Source: Desulfobacteraceae bacterium | Lineage (GTDB): Bacteria; Desulfobacterota; Desulfobacteria; Desulfobacterales; SURF-15 | Length of the DNA stretch: 21,579 nt | Direction of reading: 5' to 3' | Assembly (NCBI GenBank): GCA_003599475.1 | Contig: QZKK01000023.1 | Location: 1 to 21,579, forward strand | Shown: one piece after another, positions 7,464 to 15,177 of the stretch | How positions within the stretch are numbered: the first letter of the stretch is position 1 | Layout: every line of letters starts with the position of its first letter | Notes under the pieces: model-generated | Told to the model about the DNA's origin: nothing | Seen by the model: only the letters and a program-made list of their open reading frames with translations | Database searches by the model: none | Made by a program: the position numbers and the translations under genes

Positions 7464-8387
7464 TCAAAGCTGGGGGCGTGGATAAAGCCCTGCGCTTTCG
7501 ACAATCTCCGGTACCCTCTGCTCCCATTCGATGGCCATGATGTGAAAACCTTTCACACCTTCTACGGTCTTCAGCCGTTCGATGGTTTCGATTGCAATCT
7601 TGATGCCCTCTTTTGCCTGGTTTTCTTTGGAGACCCCCGCCATTCGTTTGACGACTTCATCCGGTACATCCATTCCGGGCACCTTATTTTTCATATACCG
7701 GGCCATTCCGGCGGATTTCATGGGGGTGATGCCGGCCAGAATATAGACCTTTTCATGAAGTCCGCGCTCGCGCACCCCCGCCATCCATCTTTCAAACTTC
7801 TCCAGGTTATAAATGCATTGCGTCTGGATAAAATCGGCACCGGCCTTGACCTTTTTGGCTAACCGCATTACCCGCAGCTCAAAAGGGTCTGCAAAAGGAT
7901 TCGCCGCAGCCCCGATAAACATCTTCGGCGGGTTCAGGATCTCGTCTCCACCCTGAAACCGGCCATGGTCCCGCATGCCCCGGACCGTCTGAATCAACTG
8001 GATCGAATCGAGGTCGTAAACATTGGCCGCCATGGGATGGTCCCCAAAATGCGGGTGGTCGCCGGATAGACAGAGCATGGCATGGATGCCGTGGGCATAG
8101 GCGCCCAGAATATCGCTCTGCATGGCCAGGCGGTTCCGGTCTCGCGTCACCATCTGAAGAATGGGGGCAAGTCCCATCTGCCGGATAAAGATGCAGGCAG
8201 CCAGGCTGGACATTCGGACCATCGCCGTTTGATTATCCGTCACATTGATGCCGTCGGCATACCCGCTGAGCAGTTCCGCCTTTTCCCGGATCTTTTCCGG
8301 TACGGCTCCCCGCGGCGGTCCGCATTCCGCAGTCACCGCCAGATGCCCTGCGGCCAGTACTTTTTCCAATGCACTCTGCGTAACCAT
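7464..8387 (-). CDS. metF: Methylene-tetrahydrofolate reductase, catalytic subunit
   Basis: 307-aa TIM-barrel MetF of the acetogen/sulfate-reducer type, reducing 5,10-methylene-THF to 5-methyl-THF in the methyl branch of the Wood-Ljungdahl pathway. Visible are the catalytic Glu region (VTAECGPPRG), NVTDNQ, MVTRDRNRLAMQSD and CLSGDHP, whose Asp corresponds to the folate-binding Asp of E. coli MetF (RGD), then QTQCIYNLEKF and ILAGITPMKS. Unlike E. coli MetF it would receive electrons through MetV/HdrA rather than directly from NADH. Its ATG overlaps the metV stop by one base (TAATG), with GGA just before, so translation is coupled. It is the last gene of the metF paralog-hdrA-mvhD-metV-metF operon and is followed by a GC-rich hairpin. 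Confidence 0.92.
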   Translation of the reverse strand: MVTQSALEKVLAAGHLAVTAECGPPRGAVPEKIREKAELLSGYADGINVTDNQTAMVRMSSLAACIFIRQMGLAPILQMVTRDRNRLAMQSDILGAYAHGIHAMLCLSGDHPHFGDHPMAANVYDLDSIQLIQTVRGMRDHGRFQGGDEILNPPKMFIGAAANPFADPFELRVMRLAKKVKAGADFIQTQCIYNLEKFERWMAGVRERGLHEKVYILAGITPMKSAGMARYMKNKVPGMDVPDEVVKRMAGVSKENQAKEGIKIAIETIERLKTVEGVKGFHIMAIEWEQRVPEIVESAGLYPRPQL

Positions 8388-9052
8388 TATTCCAAGTCCT
8401 CTCTGATGATCCTGCGAGGCCCGCCATCCCTGCCGGTTCGCCAATCCTTTGCAGAGATGATCTCCTCGTAGCGTTTCTCGATGCCCAGCTCTTTGAGCCG
8501 ATCCCAGATCAGTTGCCAGGCGCAATCCACTTCCGGGCTGATCTCGCACTTGCCGTTTGTCGAGCCGCCGCAGGGTCCGTTCAGCAGCCGTTTGGAGCAG
8601 CGCGCTACCGGGCAGATGCCTCCGGTGATGCCGAGAATGCAGTCACCGCATCCCTGACACCTTTCAGACCAGACTCCGTGGCGCTCCGATGCGCCCATAA
8701 ACTGCGTATTGACTGCCGGAAAGACGGCTTTATCCTTGAATCGGCGTGCGATCTCCTGAACGCCGCAGCCGCAAGCCATGGAGAGAACCGCATCCACCCG
8801 ATCGATTTCCGTCACAAGCTGTTCGACATATTCCGGATCGCACTGGCGCTCCAGTGTGACCTCCCGGACGTCCAGTGTTTTGCCCTGCTTCATGAATGCC
8901 ATTTGAAGCGCTGAGGATAAAATGCCCACCTCCTTGCGACCGCCGGCTGCGCAAACGGTGACGCATTCATTGCAGCCGACCAGAAGGATCCTTCGATAGG
9001 GTGAAACAGATGCGAGGATCTCCTCCATGGGCTTTCGGACTGCTGTAATCAT
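8387..9052 (-). CDS. metV: MetV, zinc/iron-sulfur partner of methylene-THF reductase
   Basis: 221 aa, MetV family (MTHFR C-terminal domain, PF12225-like). It carries the expected cysteine series: GCNECVTVCAAGG near residues 26-38, MACGCGVQE in the middle, and CQGCGDCILGITGGICPVARCSKRLLNGPCGGSTNGKCE in two stretches toward the end. In Moorella and Acetobacterium MetV forms the core reductase with MetF, binds Zn or Fe-S clusters and passes electrons to it. Its ATG overlaps the mvhD stop (ATGA) and its stop overlaps the metF start, so the subunits are translationally coupled. No other function fits as well. Confidence 0.92.
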   Translation of the reverse strand: MITAVRKPMEEILASVSPYRRILLVGCNECVTVCAAGGRKEVGILSSALQMAFMKQGKTLDVREVTLERQCDPEYVEQLVTEIDRVDAVLSMACGCGVQEIARRFKDKAVFPAVNTQFMGASERHGVWSERCQGCGDCILGITGGICPVARCSKRLLNGPCGGSTNGKCEISPEVDCAWQLIWDRLKELGIEKRYEEIISAKDWRTGRDGGPRRIIREDLE

Positions 9053-9534
9053 ATCGACCGATCTCCTTTTTGTACCGCCTGTCGATTTTGCCCAGGCGGA
9101 TCCGTTTGATTTGTACTGCTCGTGCGGCGATGGGCGGGGTTCGGCCCCAATTTTCGAATTCGCTCCGTAAATTCCGAAGCGATCCGGGAGAAGCGATCTC
9201 CCATCCCGGCCGACATGGTAAACATCTCGACGCGTTCGGGTTCCACACCGATCTCGGTGAGGAGCCGCTTGACCGATGCCACCCGCCGAGCCGCCTTCCG
9301 GTTTCCGCTTTTAAAATGGCAGTCGCCTTCCAGACAACCGGCCACGTACACGCCGTCTGCACCTTTCTGGAGCGCCTGCATCAGGTGGATCACATCCACC
9401 TTTCCGGTACACGGCACGCGAATGATCTTTACGTTTGCGGGATAGCACAGCCGCATGCTGCCTGCCATGTCGGCCGCCGTATAGGCGCAGTAGTGACAGC
9501 AGAATGCCACGATGAGGGGCTCGAAATCCTCCAT
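9049..9534 (-). CDS. mvhD: MvhD-type [2Fe-2S] electron-transfer subunit
   Basis: 161 aa, MvhD/FrhD-like delta subunit (PF02662) that passes electrons to HdrA. Conserved cysteines appear in FCCHYCAYTAADMAG, VPCTGKVD and GCLEGDCHF, the usual five-Cys pattern; the core ends near residue 125 with MFTMSAGMGDRF. The last 30 or so residues are polar and Pro/Gln-rich and look like a lineage-specific tail. The ATG overlaps the hdrA stop (TAATG) and the stop overlaps the metV start (ATGA). No hydrogenase genes (mvhA/mvhG) are present, so it here links HdrA with MetV/MetF instead of a hydrogenase. Confidence 0.92.
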   Translation of the reverse strand: MEDFEPLIVAFCCHYCAYTAADMAGSMRLCYPANVKIIRVPCTGKVDVIHLMQALQKGADGVYVAGCLEGDCHFKSGNRKAARRVASVKRLLTEIGVEPERVEMFTMSAGMGDRFSRIASEFTERIRKLGPNPAHRRTSSTNQTDPPGQNRQAVQKGDRSI

Positions 9535-12500
9535 TAGGCGATCCTTTCCAATGATCCCTCCAGCAAGCCCTCCAACTGGGACAGGATCCAGTCGTCTTCA
9601 AAACGCATCAGCTCGATGGCCTTGGCGGGGCACTCGGCGGCGCAGATGCCGCAGCCGTGGCATTTGGCCGGATCGATCTCCGAATATCCGTCTGCGTTGA
9701 TGAAAGGGATATCGTAAGGGCATGCCCGAACGCACATCAGGCATGCCGCACATTTTTTTCCATCGACCCTGGCCACCCTTGCGCCGATGCTGATCACGTC
9801 TTTTGCCAGCAGGGCCTGCACCCGGGCGGCGGCGGCCTGAGCCTGGGCGATGCTTTCATCGATTCCCTTCGGACCATGAGCGGTTCCCGCCACATAAAAC
9901 CCGGGGGCCGACATGTCCACGGGCCTCAGCTTGATATGATCCTCCAGAAAGTAGCCGTCTTCGGTCCGCTGCAGATGAAAAATGGCCGCCAGATCTTCGG
10001 TTGTCTCATCGTCCGATATGAAACCGGTGCTCAACACCAGACGATCCGCAGCCACCTCGATCTTTCTTCCCAGAATGGGATCCCGGAAGGTGATCCGCAC
10101 TTTTCCGCCGTCCGGTTCAACCGCCGGGGCATGATCCGGTTCGAATTGGACAAAGATCACGCCTTTCTCGCGGGCCTCCCGGTAGTAGTCTTCCTGGAAA
10201 CCGAATGTCCGCATATCCCGGAAGAGGACAAATATCTGTGCAACCGGGTTCATTTTGAGGATTCTCAATGCGTTCTTGATCGCCGCCTGGCAGCAAATCC
10301 GCGAGCAGTTGGGGTTTTCCGGCTGCCGTGAACCGACGCACTGAATCATCACGACCGTATCCCAGGAGGAAGCGGTACCTGTATGGGCTTCGAGAAGTTC
10401 ATCCATTTCAAGCTGGGTGACGACGGCGGGGTGGCGTCCCAGAAGATGTTCCGAAGGCCGGTTCGGCAAGGCACCCGTGGCCAGGATGGTAGCACCGTGT
10501 TCGATCTGCCGGTAGTACATTCTCGGGCCGATCTGTACGCCCGTTTTAAACATCCCCGGCATCCCCGAATGATCGACGATCACCGAACGGGTCAGTATTT
10601 CAATCCGGTCATGGTTTAGAACCTTTTCGATCAGGCCCATCATATAGGCCTGAACGTCGTCGCCGCGGAGGGTCTTGCGGATTCTTTTGGCCAGTCCACC
10701 AAGCTCCTGCGCCCTTTCCAGCAGACAGACCCTGTAACCGGACTCTGCCAGCAACAAAGAAGCATTGAGCCCCGTCACTCCGCCCCCCACAACGAGAACA
10801 TCCTTATTGATCGGCAGCGCCTGGTCCGCCAGCGGATGGAGTTTCACGACGCTTGCCGCAGCCATTCGGATGAGCTCCCGCGCCTTGTGAACGGCCGCAT
10901 CCGGGTCATTGAAATGGACCCACGTATCCTGGTCCCGAATGTTGGCAATCTCCAGAAGGTATTTGTTCAGCCCGGCTTTACGCAGCGTATTCTGGAATAC
11001 GATTTCATGGGTTCGGGGAGAACACCCTCCGATGACCACGCGGTTTAAGCCCCTGCTTTCAACGGTCTTTTGGATCCGCTCCAGGGACTCCCTCGAGCAG
11101 CCGTGCCCGATCACTTCGGCCACCGCCACCCGGGGCAAACGGCCCGCATAGGCGGCAAGATCGTCGACATCGATGACCCCCCCGATGTTGTCGCCGCAGT
11201 CGCAGACAAAAACACCGATTCGAGGAGGCTCACCGGCAACGTCACGCTCCGGCGGGTATTCTTCCCCGTTTTCGGATGCGGAAAGCTTCCGCTCCAGATC
11301 CAAAGAGGCCATGCAGGCTGCAGCACCGGCCTGAACCATGGTCTCCGGAATATCCTTTGGACCTTGAAAGACCCCGCAGGTGTAGATGCCGAGTCTCGAG
11401 GTCGAAACCGGATGAAAATAGTCGCATTCTGCAAACCGGTGGGGATTCAATGAAATCCCGAGAAGCTCGGAAAGGCCGACGATATCCGGGGGGATCCGAA
11501 ACCCGGTCGAAAGCACCACCATATCGAATTCTTCCGACTGCAAGGCTCCAGATTCATCCGAAGCGTATGAAACACTGAGCCGATCGCTCTTGGAATCCTG
11601 CACGACCGTGTGCGGCCGGCAGCGGACGAACCGCACACCGAACTCCTCCCGGGCGCGCTGGTAGTATCTTTCATAATCCTTGCCCGAGGTTCTCATGTCC
11701 ATGAAAAAGATGACCGCTTCGATTTCGCCGAACCGTTCCTTGGTCACCATCGCCTCTTTCAGTGCTACCATGCAGCAGACACCGGAGCAGTAGGGCACAT
11801 CCCCGCGATTGATCCCGCGGGACCCCACACACTGGATCCAGGCAATCTTCCGCGGCTGTGCACCGTCTGAAGGGCGCAGCAGTCGACCCTGGGTCGGTCC
11901 CGAAGCGGACATGAGCCGCTCGTATTCCAGACCGGTCAATACGTCGGGCAGCCGCCCTTTGCCGTAGTTTTCCAGCATGGCCGGGTCAAAGAGGGCTGCC
12001 CCCGGCGAGAGGATGATGGCGCCTGCGGTCCGTTCGATCGTTTTCCGTGCGTCCCGGGGAAGAATTGCGCCGGCCGGGCACACCTTTATCAGGGCCTCCA
12101 GGTCGGTGCACTTTTCCATATCGATCGAAAATGCATACGGTGTTGCACGGGGGTAGCGCATGCAGGTCGGCGCTCGGTGGTCGAGACCGGGAATAAACCG
12201 CACCCACTCCGGGAAGGCTTTTACACACTCTCCGCAAGCGGTGCATTTGGATAAATCGATATACCTCGGTTCGGTGGTCAACTGGACGGTGAAGCGTCCG
12301 GCAGAACCGCTGACTCCGGTCAGACGCGTCAGGGTGAGCAGCTCGATGTGCTTCCGGCGTCCGCTTTCCGAAAGATGCGGCGACAGCGTGCACAGGTCAC
12401 AATTGTTGGTGGGGAAGGTCCGGTCGAGTTGGGTCATGATCCCACCGATGGCAAACGCTTTATCGGTCAAAATCACTTCCCGTCCGGCTTCGGACAGATC

Positions 12501-12557
12501 CATTGCAGCCTTGATGCCGGCAACCCCCCCGCCGATAATCAGCACGCGATTGTTCAA
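9534..12557 (-). CDS. hdrA: Double HdrA (tandem heterodisulfide reductase subunit A-like flavoprotein)
   Basis: 1007 aa, two HdrA units in one chain. Unit 1 (1 to about 500) starts directly with an FAD Rossmann motif, IIGGGVAGIKAA (7-18), and has C53-D-L-C56 in the HdrA cluster region, an inserted ferredoxin-like segment (105-160) and QCVGSR...YCSGVCC. Unit 2 has the HdrA N-terminal domain (VFVCDCGDNIGG), a second FAD motif (VVGGGVTGLNAS), QCVGSR...CSRICCQAAIK and an intact two-cluster ferredoxin at 936-977 (CAACLMCVRAC...CHGCGICAAEC). HdrA is the flavin-based electron-bifurcating core of Hdr complexes. The start is taken as TTG 12557, with AAAGGA 7 nt upstream and immediate entry into the FAD motif; the open frame runs on to 12728 but that part overlaps the metF paralog. 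In unit 1 the second [4Fe-4S] site has lost three of four Cys. Cytoplasmic. Confidence 0.9.
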   Translation of the reverse strand: MNNRVLIIGGGVAGIKAAMDLSEAGREVILTDKAFAIGGIMTQLDRTFPTNNCDLCTLSPHLSESGRRKHIELLTLTRLTGVSGSAGRFTVQLTTEPRYIDLSKCTACGECVKAFPEWVRFIPGLDHRAPTCMRYPRATPYAFSIDMEKCTDLEALIKVCPAGAILPRDARKTIERTAGAIILSPGAALFDPAMLENYGKGRLPDVLTGLEYERLMSASGPTQGRLLRPSDGAQPRKIAWIQCVGSRGINRGDVPYCSGVCCMVALKEAMVTKERFGEIEAVIFFMDMRTSGKDYERYYQRAREEFGVRFVRCRPHTVVQDSKSDRLSVSYASDESGALQSEEFDMVVLSTGFRIPPDIVGLSELLGISLNPHRFAECDYFHPVSTSRLGIYTCGVFQGPKDIPETMVQAGAAACMASLDLERKLSASENGEEYPPERDVAGEPPRIGVFVCDCGDNIGGVIDVDDLAAYAGRLPRVAVAEVIGHGCSRESLERIQKTVESRGLNRVVIGGCSPRTHEIVFQNTLRKAGLNKYLLEIANIRDQDTWVHFNDPDAAVHKARELIRMAAASVVKLHPLADQALPINKDVLVVGGGVTGLNASLLLAESGYRVCLLERAQELGGLAKRIRKTLRGDDVQAYMMGLIEKVLNHDRIEILTRSVIVDHSGMPGMFKTGVQIGPRMYYRQIEHGATILATGALPNRPSEHLLGRHPAVVTQLEMDELLEAHTGTASSWDTVVMIQCVGSRQPENPNCSRICCQAAIKNALRILKMNPVAQIFVLFRDMRTFGFQEDYYREAREKGVIFVQFEPDHAPAVEPDGGKVRITFRDPILGRKIEVAADRLVLSTGFISDDETTEDLAAIFHLQRTEDGYFLEDHIKLRPVDMSAPGFYVAGTAHGPKGIDESIAQAQAAAARVQALLAKDVISIGARVARVDGKKCAACLMCVRACPYDIPFINADGYSEIDPAKCHGCGICAAECPAKAIELMRFEDDWILSQLEGLLEGSLERIA

Positions 12558-12607
12558 TGAAAAATCCTTTGTTCTGTTTTCGAAGGCATAAATCGGTTCA
12601 AAGCCGG

Positions 12608-13480
12608 CTACAGCCCGGCCATGTCCAGGATGACGGGAAGCCGGTGCTCCCAGCCCACGGTTTCGATTTTTACCCCCTGCACCATTCCCTTGAGCGAGGC
12701 GATGGTTTCCCCTGCGATGCGCAGGCATTCCGAATCCCGATCCGAAGCCCTGCGGATGCGACGGATGAGACGCTCCGAAACGCGGGCTCCAGGCTCATTG
12801 ATCGAGATGTACCTGGCAATTCCCACAGATTTTAATAGGAAAACGGTTGCAAGGATTGGAACCCCCAGATTGCTGAAGCCGGAAAGAAATCGTTCGAGAT
12901 GATCGATATCGAAAATCGCCGGTGCCACAAGAAACTCTGCCCCGGCTTCGATTTTCCGTCTGGCCGATTCCATTTCCGTCTCCGTGGTTTTATCATCCGG
13001 ACACAGAGAGATTGTCCCACCGGCAAAGAGTCGCGGTGCCCCCTTGAGCTCGAATCCGGCCATATCGACCCCTTCCCGGAGCGACCGGATCGCTCCGAGC
13101 AAAGAGACCTCATCCAGATCGTCCACAGGTTTGGCATCGCGGTGGTCGCTGTTTGCCATGGGTTCTCCTCTGACGACCAGAAAATTTTCAACGCCCAGCA
13201 CATTCGCTGCGAGAAGATCCCCCTGAAGCGACATCCGGTTTCGATCTCGACCGCAGACATGCATGACGGCTTCGATGCCCTGCTGCTGCATCAAGGCGGC
13301 TCCCCCGATCGCACTCATCCGCATTACACCGTTGTCCATGTCAGGCACCGTCACCGCATCCACTCGGCTCTTGATTCGACGGGCATTGGTAATCAGCTCT
13401 GAGATATCCACACCCTTGGGGGTGTCCATCTCCGCTAAAACAACGAAATCACCGGATGCCAGCCGTTTTCGGAGACTCAT
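12608..13480 (-). CDS. Divergent MetF paralog
   Basis: 290-aa MetF-fold protein with the family layout: FVVLAEMDTPKG at the catalytic Glu, TVPDMDNGVMRMS in place of the usual NVTDNQ segment, CGRDRNRMSLQGDLLAAN for flavin/barrel packing, then VVRGEPMANSD. The folate-binding Asp expected in RGD or SGD is Glu here, and the loop after it is altered. It is therefore either a methylene-THF reductase with a modified site or an enzyme or subunit acting on a related C1 carrier. It is the first gene of the operon, 50 bp before hdrA. ATG 13480 has GGAAAGGAAAG just upstream, and a sigma-54 promoter match lies about 157 bp upstream. The family is certain; the activity is not. Confidence 0.82.
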   Translation of the reverse strand: MSLRKRLASGDFVVLAEMDTPKGVDISELITNARRIKSRVDAVTVPDMDNGVMRMSAIGGAALMQQQGIEAVMHVCGRDRNRMSLQGDLLAANVLGVENFLVVRGEPMANSDHRDAKPVDDLDEVSLLGAIRSLREGVDMAGFELKGAPRLFAGGTISLCPDDKTTETEMESARRKIEAGAEFLVAPAIFDIDHLERFLSGFSNLGVPILATVFLLKSVGIARYISINEPGARVSERLIRRIRRASDRDSECLRIAGETIASLKGMVQGVKIETVGWEHRLPVILDMAGL

Positions 13481-13516
13481 ACGCTTTCCTTTCCAATTTC
13501 TATGTTTGTGAGCGTA

Positions 13517-13527
13517 TTTGCACGATT
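13517..13527 (-). promoter_or_regulatory. Variant AATCGTGCA site in the leader of the metF/hdrA operon
   Basis: Minus strand reads AATCGTGCAAA, matching the first nine bases of the recurring AATCGTGCATT motif but lacking the second half of the palindrome. It lies between the predicted transcript start (about 13626) and the first gene. Weak on its own. Confidence 0.3.
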
Positions 13528-13636
13528 GTAGCGATTCGAGCTTCGGAATCTTTTAACGGACAAAGCATCACCCCGAGCTTTCATTCCGCCTTCCGGCTTC
13601 TGCTGCGACCGCTTCGACAATCAAGCTGGGGGTTAC

Positions 13637-13652
13637 AGCAAAACCCGTGCCG
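13637..13652 (-). promoter_or_regulatory. Sigma-54 promoter of the metF-hdrA-mvhD-metV-metF operon
   Basis: Minus strand reads CGGCACG-GGTT-TTGCT, one mismatch from the -24/-12 consensus and identical in both halves to the MBL promoter at 2281-2296. It predicts a start near 13626 and a leader of about 145 nt. An AATCGTGCATT palindrome sits 70 bp upstream, a standard distance for an activator site. Confidence 0.75.
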
Positions 13653-13721
13653 GGAATTTACAAGGCCGATCCGAGCCTTTCGGAAGCGCTTTAAAGATCG
13701 AACCGCCATGGGGGGGTGTCA

Positions 13722-13738
13722 AATCGTGCATTCATGCA
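13722..13738. promoter_or_regulatory. Candidate enhancer/operator, AATCGTGCATT copy 2
   Basis: The sequence AATCGTGCATTCATGCA has TGCAT/ATGCA arms (13727-13738). It lies 70 bp upstream of the minus-strand sigma-54 promoter and about 160 bp upstream of the + strand DsrE-family gene, so it could serve either direction. Confidence 0.55.
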
Positions 13739-13899
13739 AAAAAGAAGCGATTTGTCATTTCGTTGCAGGATTCCCATGCAGCGATTTGAAATTGCCGATC
13801 GATTGGAGTAAGTTAAAAAAAGTATGCTGAAAGGGCCTTGCCATCCTTCCGCATCCATCCGGATGAGTCCGGGAATGCTTATAAAAGGAGAGTATTTAC

Positions 13900-14259
13900 A
13901 TGAGCGACCGTGTGTTGATCGTTTTATCCTGCGGCACCGACAATCCGAATCGAGCGACTCGCGCCTTGTTTTTCGCAATGACCGCCAAGAAGAAAGGCCG
14001 GGACGTTGCGGTTTTCCTGCTCGATGAGGCGGTTTATCTTGCCAAAAGAGGCATCGTCGAACATTTGCATGCTGCCACCGGAGACTCGGCAGACGACCAC
14101 CTGGCCTTCCTTCAAGAGTACGACGTACCCCTTCTGGTATGCACCCCCTGTGCCGTAACGCGTCAGATCCGTGAGGCCGACCTGGTCAAGGGTGCCAGAT
14201 TTGCCAAAGGTGACGAGATGATCGATCTGGCCGACGGCAGCACTGTCTTGAGCTTCTAG
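13900..14259 (+). CDS. DsrE-family sulfur-relay-like protein
   Basis: 119-aa protein of the DsrE/DsrF-like fold: a first strand with VLIVLSCGTDNPNRA, then ALFFAMTAKKKGRDVAVFLLDEAV, and a late VPLLVCTPCAVTRQI. Cys81 and Cys84 lie where DsrE relatives carry their persulfide-accepting cysteine; C11 is a third candidate. Family members move sulfane sulfur between proteins (TusD/DsrE) or act as small regulators; which role applies is unknown. ATG 13900 is preceded by AAAAGGAGAG. It is divergent from the metF/hdrA operon, shares its regulatory region, and is followed by a 350-bp gap, so it is probably monocistronic. No DsrF or DsrH partner is adjacent. Cytoplasmic. Confidence 0.8.
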   Translation: MSDRVLIVLSCGTDNPNRATRALFFAMTAKKKGRDVAVFLLDEAVYLAKRGIVEHLHAATGDSADDHLAFLQEYDVPLLVCTPCAVTRQIREADLVKGARFAKGDEMIDLADGSTVLSF

Positions 14260-14357
14260 TTCAGGCGGGAAGAATATCCAGAAGGCCTATCGGATGCAGT
14301 TTACAGCAAATGGGTGCTGTTGATCCCCTCAGTGTTTCCCTCCTTCGGCTTTTCTAT

Positions 14358-14368
14358 AATCGTGCATT
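14358..14368 (+). promoter_or_regulatory. Candidate enhancer/operator, AATCGTGCATT copy 3
   Basis: An exact copy of the 11-mer, followed by CAGCATTC, so its second arm is imperfect. It is 155 bp upstream of the -24 element at 14523. Confidence 0.5.
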
Positions 14369-14401
14369 CAGCATTCAAGAAATGGCACTACCATTGCATC
14401 C

Positions 14402-14413
14402 TGCATGAATGCA
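14402..14413 (-). promoter_or_regulatory. Second palindrome site upstream of the CGGC gene
   Basis: TGCATGAATGCA is the exact reverse complement of the TGCATTCATGCA core of the site at 13727-13738. It lies 110 bp upstream of the sigma-54 element. Paired sites are usual for oligomeric activators. Confidence 0.5.
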
Positions 14414-14522
14414 GCCAAGCGCCTCTCATTGAAACTGAACGGGAACCGAAAAAGCAATAAACGGAGAAGCAAAATCAATATGTGCTCTTAATCCTTTTGA
14501 CTTACCCCAAAGAATGACCGAG

Positions 14523-14538
14523 TTGGCATGCCGTTTGC
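14523..14538 (+). promoter_or_regulatory. Sigma-54 promoter of the CGGC-domain gene
   Basis: TGGCATG-CCGT-TTGCT, a near-perfect -24/-12 element with the same TGGCATG and TTGCT halves as the bacterioferritin-facing one. It predicts a start near 14549, giving a leader of about 64 nt to GTG 14613. Confidence 0.75.
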
Positions 14539-14612
14539 TGAAGGGATCATGCGGGTTGCTTTTACACATTGGAAGGACCGTTTATCTCCGAAAGAAGGAG
14601 AAAGAAGAAGCC

Positions 14613-15056
14613 GTGATTAAAATCGGGATCATCATCTGCGGACGGTATCAGACTTGCGGTGGAGGCAAATGTTTTCGGGCTTTATCTGAAAGAGTCGGCG
14701 CATTTTCCGTATATCCCCGAAAAGAACACGTCGAAATTGTCGGATACTCCCATTGCGGGGGGTGCCCCGGAGGAAATATTGAATACGTTCCGGAAGAGAT
14801 GAAAAAAAATGGAGCCGAGTTCATTCATCTTGCGACCGGATTGATTGTCGGTTATCCTCCGTGTCCCTATATCCGCCATTTTAAGGAGTTCATCGAAACC
14901 TCCTTTCGAATTCCGGTTCGTATCGGAACGCATCCAATCCCTCTCAAGTATTTAAGTCTGCATCAAAAGCTTCCCTTTTGGGCTCAAATGAAGATGGAGG
15001 CTATCGCCGGGGAACTCCTTGAAGAAGATCGAAAGATCATGGAAGCATACAATTAA
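14613..15056 (+). CDS. CGGC-domain protein (putative metal-binding)
   Basis: 147 aa, CGGC domain family (PF08821-like). It begins directly with the conserved IKIGIIICGRYQTCGGGKC (C9, C15, C20) and carries the signature SHCGGCPGGNI (C48, C51) and a later GYPPCPYI. The cysteines suggest metal or Fe-S binding; no reaction is known for the family. GTG 14613 is chosen because the domain starts there, AAGGAGAAAGAAGAAG precedes it, and the sigma-54 promoter lies just upstream; the longer frame from ATG 14514 would include that promoter. The seleno-Hdr gene follows after 120 bp on the same strand with no promoter seen between, so they are probably cotranscribed. Cytoplasmic. Confidence 0.8.
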   Translation: MIKIGIIICGRYQTCGGGKCFRALSERVGAFSVYPRKEHVEIVGYSHCGGCPGGNIEYVPEEMKKNGAEFIHLATGLIVGYPPCPYIRHFKEFIETSFRIPVRIGTHPIPLKYLSLHQKLPFWAQMKMEAIAGELLEEDRKIMEAYN

Positions 15057-15177
15057 AGATAGAAACCGCATCCGGGAAGCGGAACCCTCCGGATTCGAGC
15101 GATTGCCGTGAGGGGATTCATACAGACTGGATTCACAGATTCTACGACCAATATCGAACCGAAAGGGAGGAGAAATG

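Larger units (their letters stand above)
13481..13899. other. Divergent regulatory region between metF paralog and DsrE-family gene
   Basis: About 420 bp with no credible gene. It holds the sigma-54 element (minus), one full and one variant AATCGTGCA site and three copies of a short AGCGATT(T/C)G phrase (about 13530, 13746 and 13780). No -24/-12 element faces the DsrE gene. TTGAAA at 13786-13791, 17 nt before TAAGTT, is the best but weak sigma-70-like option for it. Confidence 0.5.
14260..14612. other. Regulatory spacer upstream of the CGGC-domain gene
   Basis: About 350 bp without a gene. It contains two palindrome-type sites (14358-14368 and 14402-14413) and a strong sigma-54 promoter match (14523-14538), listed separately. 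The ATG at 14514 is rejected as a start because the promoter would lie inside the coding region. Confidence 0.55.

Noticed and set aside
12558..12728. Extending HdrA to an upstream ATG at 12728
   Set aside because: The added residues overlap the metF paralog and are low-complexity Arg/Gly text; TTG 12557 has a ribosome site and starts at the FAD motif.
14514..14612. Longer start (ATG 14514) for the CGGC protein
   Set aside because: It would place the strong sigma-54 element inside the coding region, and the extra 33 residues have no family resemblance.
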